This document shows, piece by piece, positions 9,153 through 19,440 of a DNA stretch of 64,000 nucleotides. The position numbers were made by a program, and so were the translations under genes. This DNA is from Caldicoprobacter guelmensis. Lineage in GTDB: Bacteria; Bacillota; Clostridia; Caldicoprobacterales; Caldicoprobacteraceae. Numbering within the stretch: position 1 is the first letter of the stretch; every line of letters begins with the position of its first letter. The notes under the pieces were generated by a model, which was given only the letters and a program-made list of their open reading frames with translations, had not been told where the DNA came from and did not search any database. The stretch is from the NCBI RefSeq assembly GCF_016908415.1, contig NZ_JAFBDW010000002.1:186001-250000 (forward strand), read 5' to 3'.

Positions 9153-11612
9153 ATGGCAAAGAATATAGATAACGAGTTTATGCAAAACCAGGATAACGTG
9201 ATACTGAAACCTCTTGAGGAGGTCATGCACAAATCTATCCTGCCTTATGCAGAGTATGTCATAATGGAACGGGCCTTGCCCAGGGTGGAGGATGGGCTTA
9301 AGCCGGTACAGCGGAGAATCCTTTATACCATGTACGAGCTGGGGTTAACCCCTGATAAGCCGCACCGCAAGTCAGCCAGGATCGTGGGCGATACCCTGGG
9401 CAAATACCATCCGCACGGCGATGCATCGGTGTATGAGGCAATGGTGAGGATGGCGCAGGACTTCAACATGCGTGCGCTGCTCATTGACGGTCATGGCAAC
9501 TTCGGCTCGATAGATGGGGATACTGCTGCCGCCATGAGGTATACCGAGGCGCGCCTTACCCCTCTTGCTATGGAGATGCTGAGGGATATCGATAAGGACA
9601 CCGTTAAGTTCAGCTTAAACTTCGATGACACCTTGAAAGAGCCTGACATGCTGCCGGGGAGATTTCCCAATTTGTTGGTCAATGGCGCTTCAGGCATTGC
9701 TGTGGGCATGGCTACCAATATTCCTACCCACAATCTGGGTGAGGCAATAGATGCGGTGATAGCTCAGATGGAAAACCCGGATATCTCCCTTGATGAGTTG
9801 TTAAAGATCATGCCGGGACCAGACTTCCCAACCGGTGGGATAATAATCGGTCAGGATGAAATAAGAAAGGCTTACGAGACCGGCCACGGCAAGTTTTACT
9901 TAAGGGCTAAGGTGGAGATCGAGAACGCGCCTGGGGGGAAGAAGTTGCTCGTAATAAAAGAGCTACCTTACCAGGTCAACAAGGCAGCCCTGCTTGAAAA
10001 GATATTGAGGTTGAGCGAGGAGAAAAAGGGCGTACTTTCTGGCATTGCCGATATACGCGACGAGTCGGATAGACAGGGTATACGCGCAGTCATAGAGCTT
10101 AAGAAGGATGCTGACGCCGAGAAGGTGCTCAATTATCTTTATAAATATTCTGACCTGCAGGTCACATTTGGGGTCAACATGGTGGTCATAGCCGATGGCA
10201 AACCCCAGCAGCTGGGTCTTAAAGCTATCATAGACTACTACATCCGCCATCAAAAGGATGTGGTGACCCGACGCACCAGGTTTGAGCTTGACAGGGCCAA
10301 GGCACGGCAGCATATTCTGGAAGGTCTTATGGTTGCGATACAGCACATAGACGAGGTCATAGCCATTATCCGCTCATCTGACACGCCAAGTAAGGCCAAG
10401 CAAAGGCTGATGGATAGGTTTAACTTTACCGATGAACAGGCTCAAGCCATACTGGACATGAGGCTTCAAAAGCTGACAGGGCTTGAGATTTCATCACTTA
10501 AGAAGGAATACGAGGAGTTGATAAGGCAGATCAAAAAGCTTAAAAGCATACTGTCTTCCGAGAAGGAGCTGATCAAGGTAATAAAGCAAGAGCTTTTGGA
10601 GATAAAGGAAAAATACGCTGATCCCCGCAGGACAGTGATTATAGAGGATGTAAAAGAGGCTGAGATCAGGGCTGAAGACTTGGTATACGTAGAAGATGCC
10701 GTTATAACGCTGTCGCATAATAAGTATATAAAGCGGGTGCCGGCCAAGTCTTATAGCCGTTCCAGCCGGGATGTTGAAAGCGTTGAAACAGGGGATGGAG
10801 ACTATATAGAGTTTGTGGTGGAGTCGGCTACCGACCACAAGGTGCTTATATTTACCGATGCTGGCAACTGCTATACGCTGGCATGTAGCGATATCCCCGA
10901 AGGTAAATGGCGAGACAGGGGCGTGCCGCTTCATACGCTAGTCAGTTCTATTGAGGATGGCGAAAAGCCGGTTGCCGTGCTTTCTTTAAGGGAATTTACA
11001 GAGGATTGTTATATACAATTCTATACGGCCATGGGCATGATAAAGAGGACGCCGCTTATCGAGTATGACGCCAAAAAGACCAAAATACAGGCCTGTGGAT
11101 TAAGTGACAGTGACAGGGTGGTGGCTGCTGAGCTTACACGTGGGGATAGAGACGTCATGATCATCACCAGGCAGGGTATGAGCATACGCTTCCATGGAGA
11201 TGAAGTACCTGTGGTGGGCAGGACTGCAAAAGGCGTAAAGGCCATAAGACTGAGGGAGGACGATGAGGTGATCTTTGGTTGCGAGGTGGATGACGAAGGC
11301 GAGATGGTGGTGGTCACCGATAGAGGTTTTGTCAAGCGTACCCTGCTGGCTGACTACCAACCCCAAGGCAGGGGCGGCGTAGGATTTAGAACCATACGTT
11401 TTGCCAGAAGTAAGTCCAACGGCAGCCATCTCGTTGCTGCCTTCTATGTGAAAGACCCGTATGAAATAATACTTCAACAGAAGGATGGGACGGTAAGCAG
11501 GGTGAGCACCGAGTCCATTGCCATAACCGAAAGGGATGGGGCAGGAGAGTTAGCTGTGCTGGTACTCATGGACAACGAGGTGTGTGCGGCGTACAGGAAT
11601 TACAAGGGGTAG
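9153..11612 (+). CDS. Type IIA DNA topoisomerase subunit A (topoisomerase IV ParC / GyrA family)
   Basis: The 819-residue protein has [16 protein letters not shown], the 5Y-CAP motif ending [12 protein letters not shown] with the active-site tyrosine at residue 130, and a C-terminal beta-pinwheel. The gyrase-defining box QRRGGKG is altered to QGRGGVG (residues 738-744), so full wrapping and negative supercoiling are uncertain and a decatenase role is favoured. It starts 7 nt after the subunit B stop, in the same operon. Length and motifs otherwise fit GyrA/ParC. Confidence 0.9.
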   Translation: MAKNIDNEFMQNQDNVILKPLEEVMHKSILPYAEYVIMERALPRVEDGLKPVQRRILYTMYELGLTPDKPHRKSARIVGDTLGKYHPHGDASVYEAMVRMAQDFNMRALLIDGHGNFGSIDGDTAAAMRYTEARLTPLAMEMLRDIDKDTVKFSLNFDDTLKEPDMLPGRFPNLLVNGASGIAVGMATNIPTHNLGEAIDAVIAQMENPDISLDELLKIMPGPDFPTGGIIIGQDEIRKAYETGHGKFYLRAKVEIENAPGGKKLLVIKELPYQVNKAALLEKILRLSEEKKGVLSGIADIRDESDRQGIRAVIELKKDADAEKVLNYLYKYSDLQVTFGVNMVVIADGKPQQLGLKAIIDYYIRHQKDVVTRRTRFELDRAKARQHILEGLMVAIQHIDEVIAIIRSSDTPSKAKQRLMDRFNFTDEQAQAILDMRLQKLTGLEISSLKKEYEELIRQIKKLKSILSSEKELIKVIKQELLEIKEKYADPRRTVIIEDVKEAEIRAEDLVYVEDAVITLSHNKYIKRVPAKSYSRSSRDVESVETGDGDYIEFVVESATDHKVLIFTDAGNCYTLACSDIPEGKWRDRGVPLHTLVSSIEDGEKPVAVLSLREFTEDCYIQFYTAMGMIKRTPLIEYDAKKTKIQACGLSDSDRVVAAELTRGDRDVMIITRQGMSIRFHGDEVPVVGRTAKGVKAIRLREDDEVIFGCEVDDEGEMVVVTDRGFVKRTLLADYQPQGRGGVGFRTIRFARSKSNGSHLVAAFYVKDPYEIILQQKDGTVSRVSTESIAITERDGAGELAVLVLMDNEVCAAYRNYKG

Positions 11613-11673
11613 GAGAGTGTGAGCGGTTCTCTTATCTGTGGGAAATATTTTAGAGAAGGTGAGGTAGTATGTT

Positions 11674-12069
11674 ATGATAACGTTGCCCGAGAGGTATTCA
11701 AGAAAATGGCTTGTCGTATTGGCGGTTTTATTTGTCCTTACTTTTGTCTTGTTTATTATTTTTAAGGTGGTATTGCACGCTGACATAACTCAAAAGAATA
11801 TTTTGGGTTTTTCCATTTTGTCTGCTCTTGTCTCGTTGGTAATAACCACAGGCGGATTTCTGGGGTTTAAGGTTTATTTTTGTATTTCAACGGCATCAAA
11901 TGTATTGGGTCTCTTATACATGCTGTACATTGCGGTGGACCAATCGGCTCCAGGATGGACTGACCTTGTGGCCATCATGGCGTATATGTTCATCATGGGA
12001 ATAGGGGTATTGGGCGGGATAGTGGTGCAGGCGTTGGTGGGGTTAATAAAGAAGTATAAGTTACAGTGA
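11674..12069 (+). CDS. Small four-helix membrane protein, function unknown
   Basis: I do not recognise this 131-residue protein. It has four hydrophobic segments (about residues 12-32, 43-65, 70-88 and 98-122), short loops and a positively charged C-terminus (KKYKLQ). GAAGGTGAGG lies 9 nt before the ATG. It sits between the topoisomerase genes and the restriction island with no partner gene. No catalytic motif is visible. Confidence 0.6.
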   Translation: MITLPERYSRKWLVVLAVLFVLTFVLFIIFKVVLHADITQKNILGFSILSALVSLVITTGGFLGFKVYFCISTASNVLGLLYMLYIAVDQSAPGWTDLVAIMAYMFIMGIGVLGGIVVQALVGLIKKYKLQ

Positions 12070-12126
12070 TATAAAGGTGCAATATTAAGAGCAGTAGTGT
12101 TGTGTAAGAGAGGGGAGAGTATAGTG

Positions 12127-15100
12127 ATGGATAGTTTCATTAAATTTAAAGAATTATTGAAAGAGATTTTTCAGTTTGAAGCTTCAGATTTAGATTTTGG
12201 CATTTATAAAATTTTAAATTATAGAAAGAAGCATATAGAGGATTTTATAGAGAAACGGCTGTTACAAATAGTAGAGAATGCTTTTGCGGGGCATAAAACA
12301 GGTATTGTAAAAGAAATAGAGGAGAAATTGCAAAGGGCAAAGGAACGGCTGGAGGAGATAGGCAGAGAATTGGATGAGGAAGTTTTTATGCCTTCAGGAG
12401 AGATAAGGGATAAATTTAAAGATACACCTGCGGGTAGAAAGTATATGGAGTTAAAAGAACAAAAAGAAGAAGTGGAAAAATTGGAGGAGTTGAAGCATCA
12501 AGTTTTTAATGACCTTTACAGCTTTTTTTCAAGGTATTATGAAGATGGGGACTTTGTTCCACAGTACCGTTATTCTACAAAGAAGCACAGGTATGCCATT
12601 CCTTATAATGGCGAAGAAGTTACTTTGTATTGGGCCAATAAAGACCAGTATTATACAAAGACGGGGCTTCTTTTTAGAGACTATACCTTCAAAGTCGATG
12701 AATATAAAGTTATGTTTAGGGTGGTAGAGGCAAAAGAGGAATTAGGTTCAAATAAATCTACCAAAGAAAGATTTTTCGTATTAGTTCAAGACGATTGTAT
12801 TCAGTTTGAACAAAACCAGTTGGTTATAAAGTTTGAATATAGAGAGCTTACAGATAAAGAGGTTGCAAAGTATGAAGTCAGCGGGGGGAACAATAGTTCA
12901 AAGCAACAAAAGATAAACGACATCAGCTATAGTCAAATAATTGATCAGCTTGTAAAAGTTAGAAAAAATTTAGCTTTATACCTTCAAAAGGAAAAAAATG
13001 AAATGCCTTTGTTAAAATATCACTTATATAGGTTTACTGCCAAAAATACCAGGGATTATTTTATTCATAAGGACCTTAGAAAGTTTTTGACAGAGCAGCT
13101 AGATTATTTTATAAAGTCTGAAGTATTGGACCTTGACGTGCTAGTAAATGAAAAGTATGCAGACAAACATATTATCAGGGCCAGGGTGGTTAGGGAAATA
13201 GGTGAGAAGATAATAGATTTTTTAGCGCAGATTGAAGATTTCCAACGAAGACTTTGGGAGAAGAAAAAATTTGTTATATCTACCGATTATGTTATAACAC
13301 TTGATAGGATAAAGAAGTGGGCAGGCGAAGGCTTCCTCGATGAAGTAATTAATGAAGTATTATCAAATGAAAGACAGCTCAAAGAATGGGAAGAATTGGG
13401 GTTTGGGAAAATAGAAAAAAGAGAGGATTTGATAGAAAAGAGAGATATGGTAGAAACTGAATACAAAAAACTTCCTATTGATACTAGATGCTTTGACAAA
13501 CAATTTAAGGAAAGACTACTGGAGAACATAAGTCGTAATATAGATTTGGATGAAGCCCTGGACGGTTTGCTTATTAAGAGCGAAAATTGGCAGGCGTTAA
13601 ATACGATTCTGAATAAGTATAGGGAAAAGGTGAAGGCGATTTATATAGACCCGCCATACAACACAGGAAATGACGATTTTGTTTATAAAGATAATTATCA
13701 GCATTCTTCTTGGTTAAGTATGATGGAAAATAGGTTAGAATTGGCCAAAGAATTAATGAGATATGATGGAGCTATTTTTGTTAGTATAGATGATAATGAA
13801 ATTAATAATTTACTAATGTTAATGAGTCAAGTATATGGTGATATAAATATGCTAGCCAATATTATTTGGGAGAAAATACATACCAGAAAAAATTCAGCAA
13901 GATATTTTTCTATTTCACATGATTATGTTTGTGTTTTTGCTAAAGAAAAAGAAAAATGGGATAGAGTTTTAATACAACGTGAGAATACTAACTTGTATAG
14001 CAATCCAGATAACGATCCAAACGGCCCTTGGAAACCAGATCCTATATATGCTAACAACCCTTATTCAGCAAACTATATAATCAGAAAACCAAATGGGATA
14101 GAACTTCGACCGCCAGCAGGACAATATTGGAGATTTAGCGAAAAAACATGGCAACGTTATGTAAAAGAGGGACGAGTAATATGGGGAGAGGGAAGTTCTT
14201 ATCCTGTAGTTAAACGATATTTAAATGAGGTGCAAAATGGTCTTGTCCCTGTTACTCTTTTTACAAGGGAATTTGCGGGTGATAATTCCGTTGCTAATAA
14301 GGAGTTAAATGGATTATTTGGGGAGGGAAGAGCATATTCGTATCCAAAACCAACTATGTTAATCGAAAGGTTGTTAGAAATTACTACTCGAAATAACAAA
14401 ACAGAGTATATCCTCGACTTCTTTGCAGGTTCGGGTACAACTGCTCATGCGGTTATGAAGCTCAATAAGAGGGATGGAGGGAGCAGAAAATTTATTCTTG
14501 TTGAGATGGCGGATTATTTTCATACTATTATTGTTCCAAGGGTTAAAAAAATAGCATACTCTTTTAACTGGAAAGACGGAAAACCACAAGATACAGATGG
14601 AATAGGAGGCTTTTTCAAGTACCAAATTCTGGAACAATACGAAGATGCGCTTGATAATATTGAGCTCAAGGAAAATGAGCAAATGTTTGATATATTAAAA
14701 GATGAATACCTATTAAAATATTTCCTGGATTATGAGACCAGCGATAGTTTGTATTTTGTGAATATGGAATGTTTGAAAAAACCATTTGCTTATAAGTTGA
14801 AGGTAAATCTCTCCGAAGTTGGTGAACCCCAAGAAATGATAGTAGACATACCAGAAACATTCAACTATCTATTAGGGCTGGAGATTAAGAAGATAAAAAT
14901 TAGGTATAAGGGTAACAGAAAATATATATTCATATTGGGACAAAAAGATAACACGACATGTGCCGTGGTTTGGAGAAACTACGAAAACGATTGGGCAGAG
15001 GAAGATTACTGGCATGATAAAGAGTTTATAAAACAGGAGTTAGCTGAGTGGCAGCCTCAGATTGTATATATTAACGCACAAAGCGTTTTGACTTCTGATT

Positions 15101-15165
15101 TTGGCACTTTTGCTGCTGAAATCCGTTACATTGAGCCTGAATTTAAGAAGCTTATGAATTCATAA
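12127..15165 (+). CDS. Type III restriction-modification methyltransferase (Mod), long form
   Basis: About 1012 residues. The SAM-dependent amino-methyltransferase core has motif IV DPPYNTG at residues 508-514 and motif I FAGSGTT at 766-772, the IV-before-I order of beta-class enzymes used by type III Mod subunits. Upstream of the core is an unusually large, coiled-coil-rich N-terminal region of about 490 residues; classic EcoP-type Mod proteins are only about 650 residues long. The protein would recognise the DNA site and methylate adenine. ATG 12127 follows GAGGGGAGAG. The gene is distinctly AT-rich compared with its neighbours, consistent with horizontal transfer, and is followed 22 nt later by the Res gene. 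Confidence 0.88.
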   Translation: MDSFIKFKELLKEIFQFEASDLDFGIYKILNYRKKHIEDFIEKRLLQIVENAFAGHKTGIVKEIEEKLQRAKERLEEIGRELDEEVFMPSGEIRDKFKDTPAGRKYMELKEQKEEVEKLEELKHQVFNDLYSFFSRYYEDGDFVPQYRYSTKKHRYAIPYNGEEVTLYWANKDQYYTKTGLLFRDYTFKVDEYKVMFRVVEAKEELGSNKSTKERFFVLVQDDCIQFEQNQLVIKFEYRELTDKEVAKYEVSGGNNSSKQQKINDISYSQIIDQLVKVRKNLALYLQKEKNEMPLLKYHLYRFTAKNTRDYFIHKDLRKFLTEQLDYFIKSEVLDLDVLVNEKYADKHIIRARVVREIGEKIIDFLAQIEDFQRRLWEKKKFVISTDYVITLDRIKKWAGEGFLDEVINEVLSNERQLKEWEELGFGKIEKREDLIEKRDMVETEYKKLPIDTRCFDKQFKERLLENISRNIDLDEALDGLLIKSENWQALNTILNKYREKVKAIYIDPPYNTGNDDFVYKDNYQHSSWLSMMENRLELAKELMRYDGAIFVSIDDNEINNLLMLMSQVYGDINMLANIIWEKIHTRKNSARYFSISHDYVCVFAKEKEKWDRVLIQRENTNLYSNPDNDPNGPWKPDPIYANNPYSANYIIRKPNGIELRPPAGQYWRFSEKTWQRYVKEGRVIWGEGSSYPVVKRYLNEVQNGLVPVTLFTREFAGDNSVANKELNGLFGEGRAYSYPKPTMLIERLLEITTRNNKTEYILDFFAGSGTTAHAVMKLNKRDGGSRKFILVEMADYFHTIIVPRVKKIAYSFNWKDGKPQDTDGIGGFFKYQILEQYEDALDNIELKENEQMFDILKDEYLLKYFLDYETSDSLYFVNMECLKKPFAYKLKVNLSEVGEPQEMIVDIPETFNYLLGLEIKKIKIRYKGNRKYIFILGQKDNTTCAVVWRNYENDWAEEDYWHDKEFIKQELAEWQPQIVYINAQSVLTSDFGTFAAEIRYIEPEFKKLMNS

Positions 15166-15187
15166 GAAACCCAAAGGAGATGGTTAC

Positions 15188-18100
15188 ATGTCTATCGAGC
15201 GATACCTTGTCTTGAATAAATACTTTTTATCCCTTTTTGAAGTGATGGATTTTAGAGAGCTGCCGTTGAAGAAAGTGGAGGAATACATTGATAGCCAAGA
15301 TGAATTAATGCCTTTCATGAGTGCGTTGATGACATTGAAAGATTTAAAAATATCTAAAGATGATTTGCGGCGTTATGACTGGAATATCCAGGAATATGTC
15401 AACAGGATTAATCGCTATCGTGGGAATGTTGCACTAAAATATTTCCAGTATCTACCTGTTTTATTTACAGAAATTTTCTTAGATCAATTGAAGAATAAAA
15501 AAGATGAATTTATAAACCAGCTAAATGAGTTTGTACGTTATTATAGGAAGGAAACAGGGATAGATATAGCGGATTTTGAGGAAAATGATTTGTGCAAGCT
15601 GGCTTTTTGGATGGCTACAGGTTCTGGTAAAACATTGATTATGCATATAAACTATCTACAATTTTTGAAATATAAACTATTTGATCCTGATAATATAATT
15701 TTAATTACACCCAATGAAGGGCTTTCTATACAGCACTATGAAGAGCTGAAAAAAAGCGATATCCCATGCAGAGTGTACGATGGGACTTTAAGACCGGGCA
15801 TTAAAAACGAGGTGTTGATAATAGAGATAACCAAGCTGGTGGATGAAAAAAAGGATGGAGGGATAAAGTTACCGGTAAGCAGTTTTGAGGGAAGGACCCT
15901 TTTGTTTGTAGACGAGGGGCACAAGGGCAGGGCACAAGAGGATCGTGTATGGGCTTCACTGAGAGCGAAGTTGGGCGAAGGGGGATTTGTATTTGAATAT
16001 AGCGCTACTTTTGGGCAAATATTGTCTGAAAATAACAAAAATGTATTAGAAGAATATGCAAAGTCGATTATATTTGATTATTCATATAAGTACTTTTATC
16101 TAGACGGTTATGGCAAAGACTTTTTTGTTATAAACGCCAAGAATACTAATGCCATATCAGAAAATTATTTTTCCGAAACTATGTTTGTGGCCAATTTACT
16201 TTCATTTTATGAACAGCTCGTATTATATGAAGAAAACAGGAAATTAGCAGAGGAATATAATTTAGAAAAGCCGTTGTGGATTTTTGTTGGTACTACTGTT
16301 AACAAAGAGGAATCAGATATACTTCAGATAATCGACTTTATTGATAAAGTTATAAATAATGAAAAGTGGTTAAAGGACAAAATTGATGATATTTTGGTAG
16401 GAAGAGCAGGAATAGTAAATGAGGAAGGAGAGGATATATTCAAGTACAAATTCAATATATTAAAAGAAAATGGTGTACCACTGGAAGACTTGTTTAAAAG
16501 AGTATTTAATGGGAAAGGCAGCCTAAATATTTATGAGATAAAAGGCAGCGAAGGGGAATTTGGGCTGAAAGTCGGAGATAATGATTATTTTGGCGTTATA
16601 AACATAGGCAATTGTAATGATTTTAAGAAAAAACTGGAAGAAAAAGGCTTTGAGGTTAAGGTAGATGTTATTTCAGCGTCTCTCTTTAGCAGCATAAAAG
16701 ATAAAAATTCCAATTTGAATGTTTTAATCGGCGCTAAAAAGTTTACAGAGGGGTGGGATACTTGGAGAGTATCTTCTATGGGTTTACTGAATGTAGGTAA
16801 GGGGCAAGGTCCGCAAATAATTCAGCTGTTTGGGAGAGGTGTGAGATTAAAAGGTAAAGATATGTCTTTAAAAAGAAGTAATGACCGCAGAGTAAGTGCA
16901 TTAGAGACCTTGAATATTTTCAGTATCAAAGCAGATTACTTAAGCAGATTTTTAGAAGCCATTAAAAAAGAAGAAGTTGAGTATGAGACAATGTATATTC
17001 CTGTTGTATATCAACATCAAGACAAATGGAAGAGTTTGTATATGATCGATAAAAAAGATGATTTGAAATTTGAAGATAGTGAACTAGTTTTTCTGAGGGC
17101 GGAAGGTTCGACTTTTGTAAACATCGATTTGACTCCTAAAATACAAGTTTTTACTGCTGGGAATGTGAGAGAAAAGAATAGAGAGGAAGTTGCTAAGTCA
17201 GAAGGAGATAAGCTGGAATTATGGAAATATGTTAATTTATTTAACTGGGAGCGTATATTTTTTGAGATTATAGAATATAAAAAATTAAAAAATTATTGGA
17301 ATTTGATATTTGACAAAGAGATATTGAGGGAAATTATTTTATCATCAGAGCTATATAACGTACGTGTTCCAAAAGAAATGTTTAGGGAAATAGGTTATGA
17401 AAGTATACTAAGACTAGAAGATATAGCTATATTGGTTTTGAAAAAGTATATCGATATTTATTACAGGAAAATAGCTAGAAGTTTTGAAAGCAATAATATA
17501 GATCCCTTTATTTTAGATGAAAAGACAGGGCAACTTATGATGCCATTTATGAGTAAAGAAGGTTCTAAAGGCTATATGATACAGGTTGATAAAAGAGAAA
17601 GACAAATAATAAATCATGTAAAAAAGTTAATATCCGACTTTAAAAATTTATTGGATGAACAGGATGATGATAAAGTCTTGCCGCGGTTATATTTTGAAAC
17701 ACATTTGTTTGTGCCTATACTATTAAAGAAGAAGATCAAAGACGAGGAAAAAATAAAACTATCGCCGGAAGGACTGAATGAAAGTGAAGCAAAGTTTTTG
17801 AAGGATTTAAAAAGTTTTTTACAGTGTAATAATGAGATGATTAGAGATACTGAAATCTACTTGTTACGTAATTTTCCAAAGTCTGGCGTGGGTTTTCAGC
17901 TTGAATGGGCTAGATTTTACCCGGACTTTATAATGTGGCTAAAAAAGGGAGAACGCCAGACCATCGTTTTTATTGACCCTAAAGGTTTAGAGCATGATAA
18001 AAGTTTAGATAATGAAAAAATACTTTTTGCTGGTGGATGCTTAGATAATAGTGATGATATAGTTACAATCAAAACTATTGAAAGGAAGATCAATAATCCG

Positions 18101-18268
18101 AAAATAAGGCTTGAATCCTTTATTCTGTCCATTACTCCGTATAGGGAGTTGGTAGAAGGATTGGCTAAAAAACCGAGCAAAGACGATTACGAGAGGCATC
18201 ATGTTTTGTTCCTTGATGACGAAAAATGGTGTGAGAAACTTTTTAGAACGATAAATATGGCTGTATAA
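15188..18268 (+). CDS. Type III restriction enzyme Res subunit (helicase-nuclease)
   Basis: The 1026-residue protein has a superfamily 2 motor with Walker A ATGSGKT (143-149) and a DEAH-type Walker B DEGH (242-245), and a GRGVR motif VI near 550. Its C-terminal nuclease carries PDF (Asp913) and IDPKG (Asp930, Lys932), a PD-(D/E)xK site. Type III Res works with Mod, using ATP to communicate between two unmethylated sites and then cutting. AAAGGAGA precedes ATG 15188. The 3' end of the gene abuts a decayed symporter fragment on the opposite strand. Confidence 0.9.
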   Translation: MSIERYLVLNKYFLSLFEVMDFRELPLKKVEEYIDSQDELMPFMSALMTLKDLKISKDDLRRYDWNIQEYVNRINRYRGNVALKYFQYLPVLFTEIFLDQLKNKKDEFINQLNEFVRYYRKETGIDIADFEENDLCKLAFWMATGSGKTLIMHINYLQFLKYKLFDPDNIILITPNEGLSIQHYEELKKSDIPCRVYDGTLRPGIKNEVLIIEITKLVDEKKDGGIKLPVSSFEGRTLLFVDEGHKGRAQEDRVWASLRAKLGEGGFVFEYSATFGQILSENNKNVLEEYAKSIIFDYSYKYFYLDGYGKDFFVINAKNTNAISENYFSETMFVANLLSFYEQLVLYEENRKLAEEYNLEKPLWIFVGTTVNKEESDILQIIDFIDKVINNEKWLKDKIDDILVGRAGIVNEEGEDIFKYKFNILKENGVPLEDLFKRVFNGKGSLNIYEIKGSEGEFGLKVGDNDYFGVINIGNCNDFKKKLEEKGFEVKVDVISASLFSSIKDKNSNLNVLIGAKKFTEGWDTWRVSSMGLLNVGKGQGPQIIQLFGRGVRLKGKDMSLKRSNDRRVSALETLNIFSIKADYLSRFLEAIKKEEVEYETMYIPVVYQHQDKWKSLYMIDKKDDLKFEDSELVFLRAEGSTFVNIDLTPKIQVFTAGNVREKNREEVAKSEGDKLELWKYVNLFNWERIFFEIIEYKKLKNYWNLIFDKEILREIILSSELYNVRVPKEMFREIGYESILRLEDIAILVLKKYIDIYYRKIARSFESNNIDPFILDEKTGQLMMPFMSKEGSKGYMIQVDKRERQIINHVKKLISDFKNLLDEQDDDKVLPRLYFETHLFVPILLKKKIKDEEKIKLSPEGLNESEAKFLKDLKSFLQCNNEMIRDTEIYLLRNFPKSGVGFQLEWARFYPDFIMWLKKGERQTIVFIDPKGLEHDKSLDNEKILFAGGCLDNSDDIVTIKTIERKINNPKIRLESFILSITPYRELVEGLAKKPSKDDYERHHVLFLDDEKWCEKLFRTINMAV

Positions 18269-18508
18269 GCTTATGCAGGATATGATAAATGCTGGAAGTA
18301 GTTCATATATTTTGAAGATTCCTCCCAGGGGGTTGAGAAGCAATTTCCATATCAGCACCGTTGTGCCTCCGGCTATCATTCCGGATATGGCGCCTGCCCT
18401 GGTAGTCCTTTCACAGAAGAGCGAAAACAGCATTGTGGGTTCGAAAGTTGCCTCCAATCCTGCCCATGCGAAGGATACCACCCTGAATATGACGCTGTTT
18501 TTATCTTT
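18269..18508 (-). pseudogene. Remnant of a sodium/solute symporter (PutP-like)
   Basis: Read on the minus strand, this stretch encodes FRVVSFAWAGLEATFEP, FSLFCERTTRAGAISGM and IWKLLLNPLGGIFKIYELLP. These match the C-terminal part of Na+/proline-type symporters, where AWAGFGA.FGP and TR.GA..GM are typical. Several normally conserved residues are changed (Gly to Glu twice, Trp to Cys). A TAA at 18509-18511 cuts off everything upstream, no start or ribosome site is present, and the downstream end is replaced by the Res gene. It is a dead fragment marking the island edge. Confidence 0.7.
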
Positions 18509-18573
18509 TATACTACTTATGCATAAACATACACAATGGCTATATTATAATGCAGAACTTTAAAACAGTGCAA

Positions 18574-18594
18574 CAGTAATTTAATAGGTTTAAA
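18574..18594 (+). repeat. Direct repeat, left copy, flanking the HEPN/MNT pair
   Basis: This 21-nt stretch (CAGTAATTTAATAGG then TTTAAA) recurs at 19441-19461 with a single T/C difference. The two copies lie 84 nt before the HEPN gene and 27 nt after the MNT gene. Confidence 0.7.
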
Positions 18595-18677
18595 AAACTC
18601 TACACAAGCTTCAGTTTACAAATAGCCTGAAAATTGATATTATATTCTAAAATAAGCTTAAAGGAGGCTATCCTGTT

Positions 18678-19067
18678 ATGTCAAATCGGGCATTTGATTG
18701 GCTAAATCAGGCTGTAAAAGATTTAAATCATGCGGTAGAATCTAAAGATGTTGGACATCATGAGTGGGCATGTTTTGCTGCCCAGCAGGCAGCCGAAAAG
18801 GCTGTAAAAGCTTTGCACCTTTATTTGGGGCAGGAAGCCTGGGGACATGTAGTTGCGAGGCTATTAAAAGATTTACCAGAAGAAATTGATATTGACAATA
18901 GGCTAATTGAGAAGGCTAAAGTCCTCGATAATTTTTATATACCCGCCAGATATCCTGACAGCCACCCGGAAGGAGCGCCTTTTGAACATTATGGCTCTTT
19001 GCAAAGCGAGGAGGCTATAAAATATGCCAGTGAGATTATTGAATTCGTCCGTTCTAAAATGGCCTGA
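18678..19067 (+). CDS. HEPN-domain protein, probable toxin
   Basis: The 129-residue helical protein has the HEPN family pattern AFDWLNQAVKDLNHA, CFAAQQAAEKAVKAL and DNFYIPARYPDSHPEG. An R-x4-H arrangement (RYPDSH, about residues 99-104) could be the ribonuclease site. In MntA/HepT systems the acceptor tyrosine lies in RX4HXY; here that position is Glu, so control by AMPylation at that site looks impossible. The gene overlaps the following nucleotidyltransferase gene by 44 nt, the classic layout of HEPN/MNT toxin-antitoxin modules. ATG 18678 follows AAAGGAGG at a slightly long 11-nt distance. Confidence 0.85.
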   Translation: MSNRAFDWLNQAVKDLNHAVESKDVGHHEWACFAAQQAAEKAVKALHLYLGQEAWGHVVARLLKDLPEEIDIDNRLIEKAKVLDNFYIPARYPDSHPEGAPFEHYGSLQSEEAIKYASEIIEFVRSKMA

Positions 19068-19413
19068 TTTTAATGAAGTGATCGGTTCGCTGAACAGGTG
19101 GGTGAAAAAAGTGTTACAAGAAAGAGCGGATATAATAAGGATAGGTTATTTTGGCTCTTATGCACGAAAAGATTGGGGAGTTGGGAGCGATCTCGATTTG
19201 CTTGTGGTGGTAGAAAAATCCGACAGGCCGTTTCACAAAAGAGCTGCCGAATGGGATGTCCTGAATATACCTGTACCGGTGGACTTGCTGATTTACACGG
19301 AAGAGGAGTTTGCTAAATTGCGGTCTGAAAAACGGTTCTTTTATAGGCAGCTTGAAAAAGAAGTGGTATGGCTTTACCCTGATACTATTCAGAAAGATGG
19401 GGGAGTGGGGTGA
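19024..19413 (+). CDS. MNT-type nucleotidyltransferase, probable antitoxin
   Basis: The 129-residue protein has the minimal nucleotidyltransferase motif GS-x10-DxD (GSYARKDWGVGSDLDL), with a third carboxylate expected in VPVDLLIY. Antitoxins of this family neutralise HEPN partners by AMPylation or by direct contact. The start at ATG 19024 lies inside the HEPN gene; a later start cannot be ruled out because no clear ribosome site is seen. Together with the HEPN gene it is flanked by 21-nt direct repeats. Confidence 0.85.
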   Translation: MPVRLLNSSVLKWPDFNEVIGSLNRWVKKVLQERADIIRIGYFGSYARKDWGVGSDLDLLVVVEKSDRPFHKRAAEWDVLNIPVPVDLLIYTEEEFAKLRSEKRFFYRQLEKEVVWLYPDTIQKDGGVG

Positions 19414-19440
19414 CAGTAGTTCCCCTCAACCGGTTCAATT

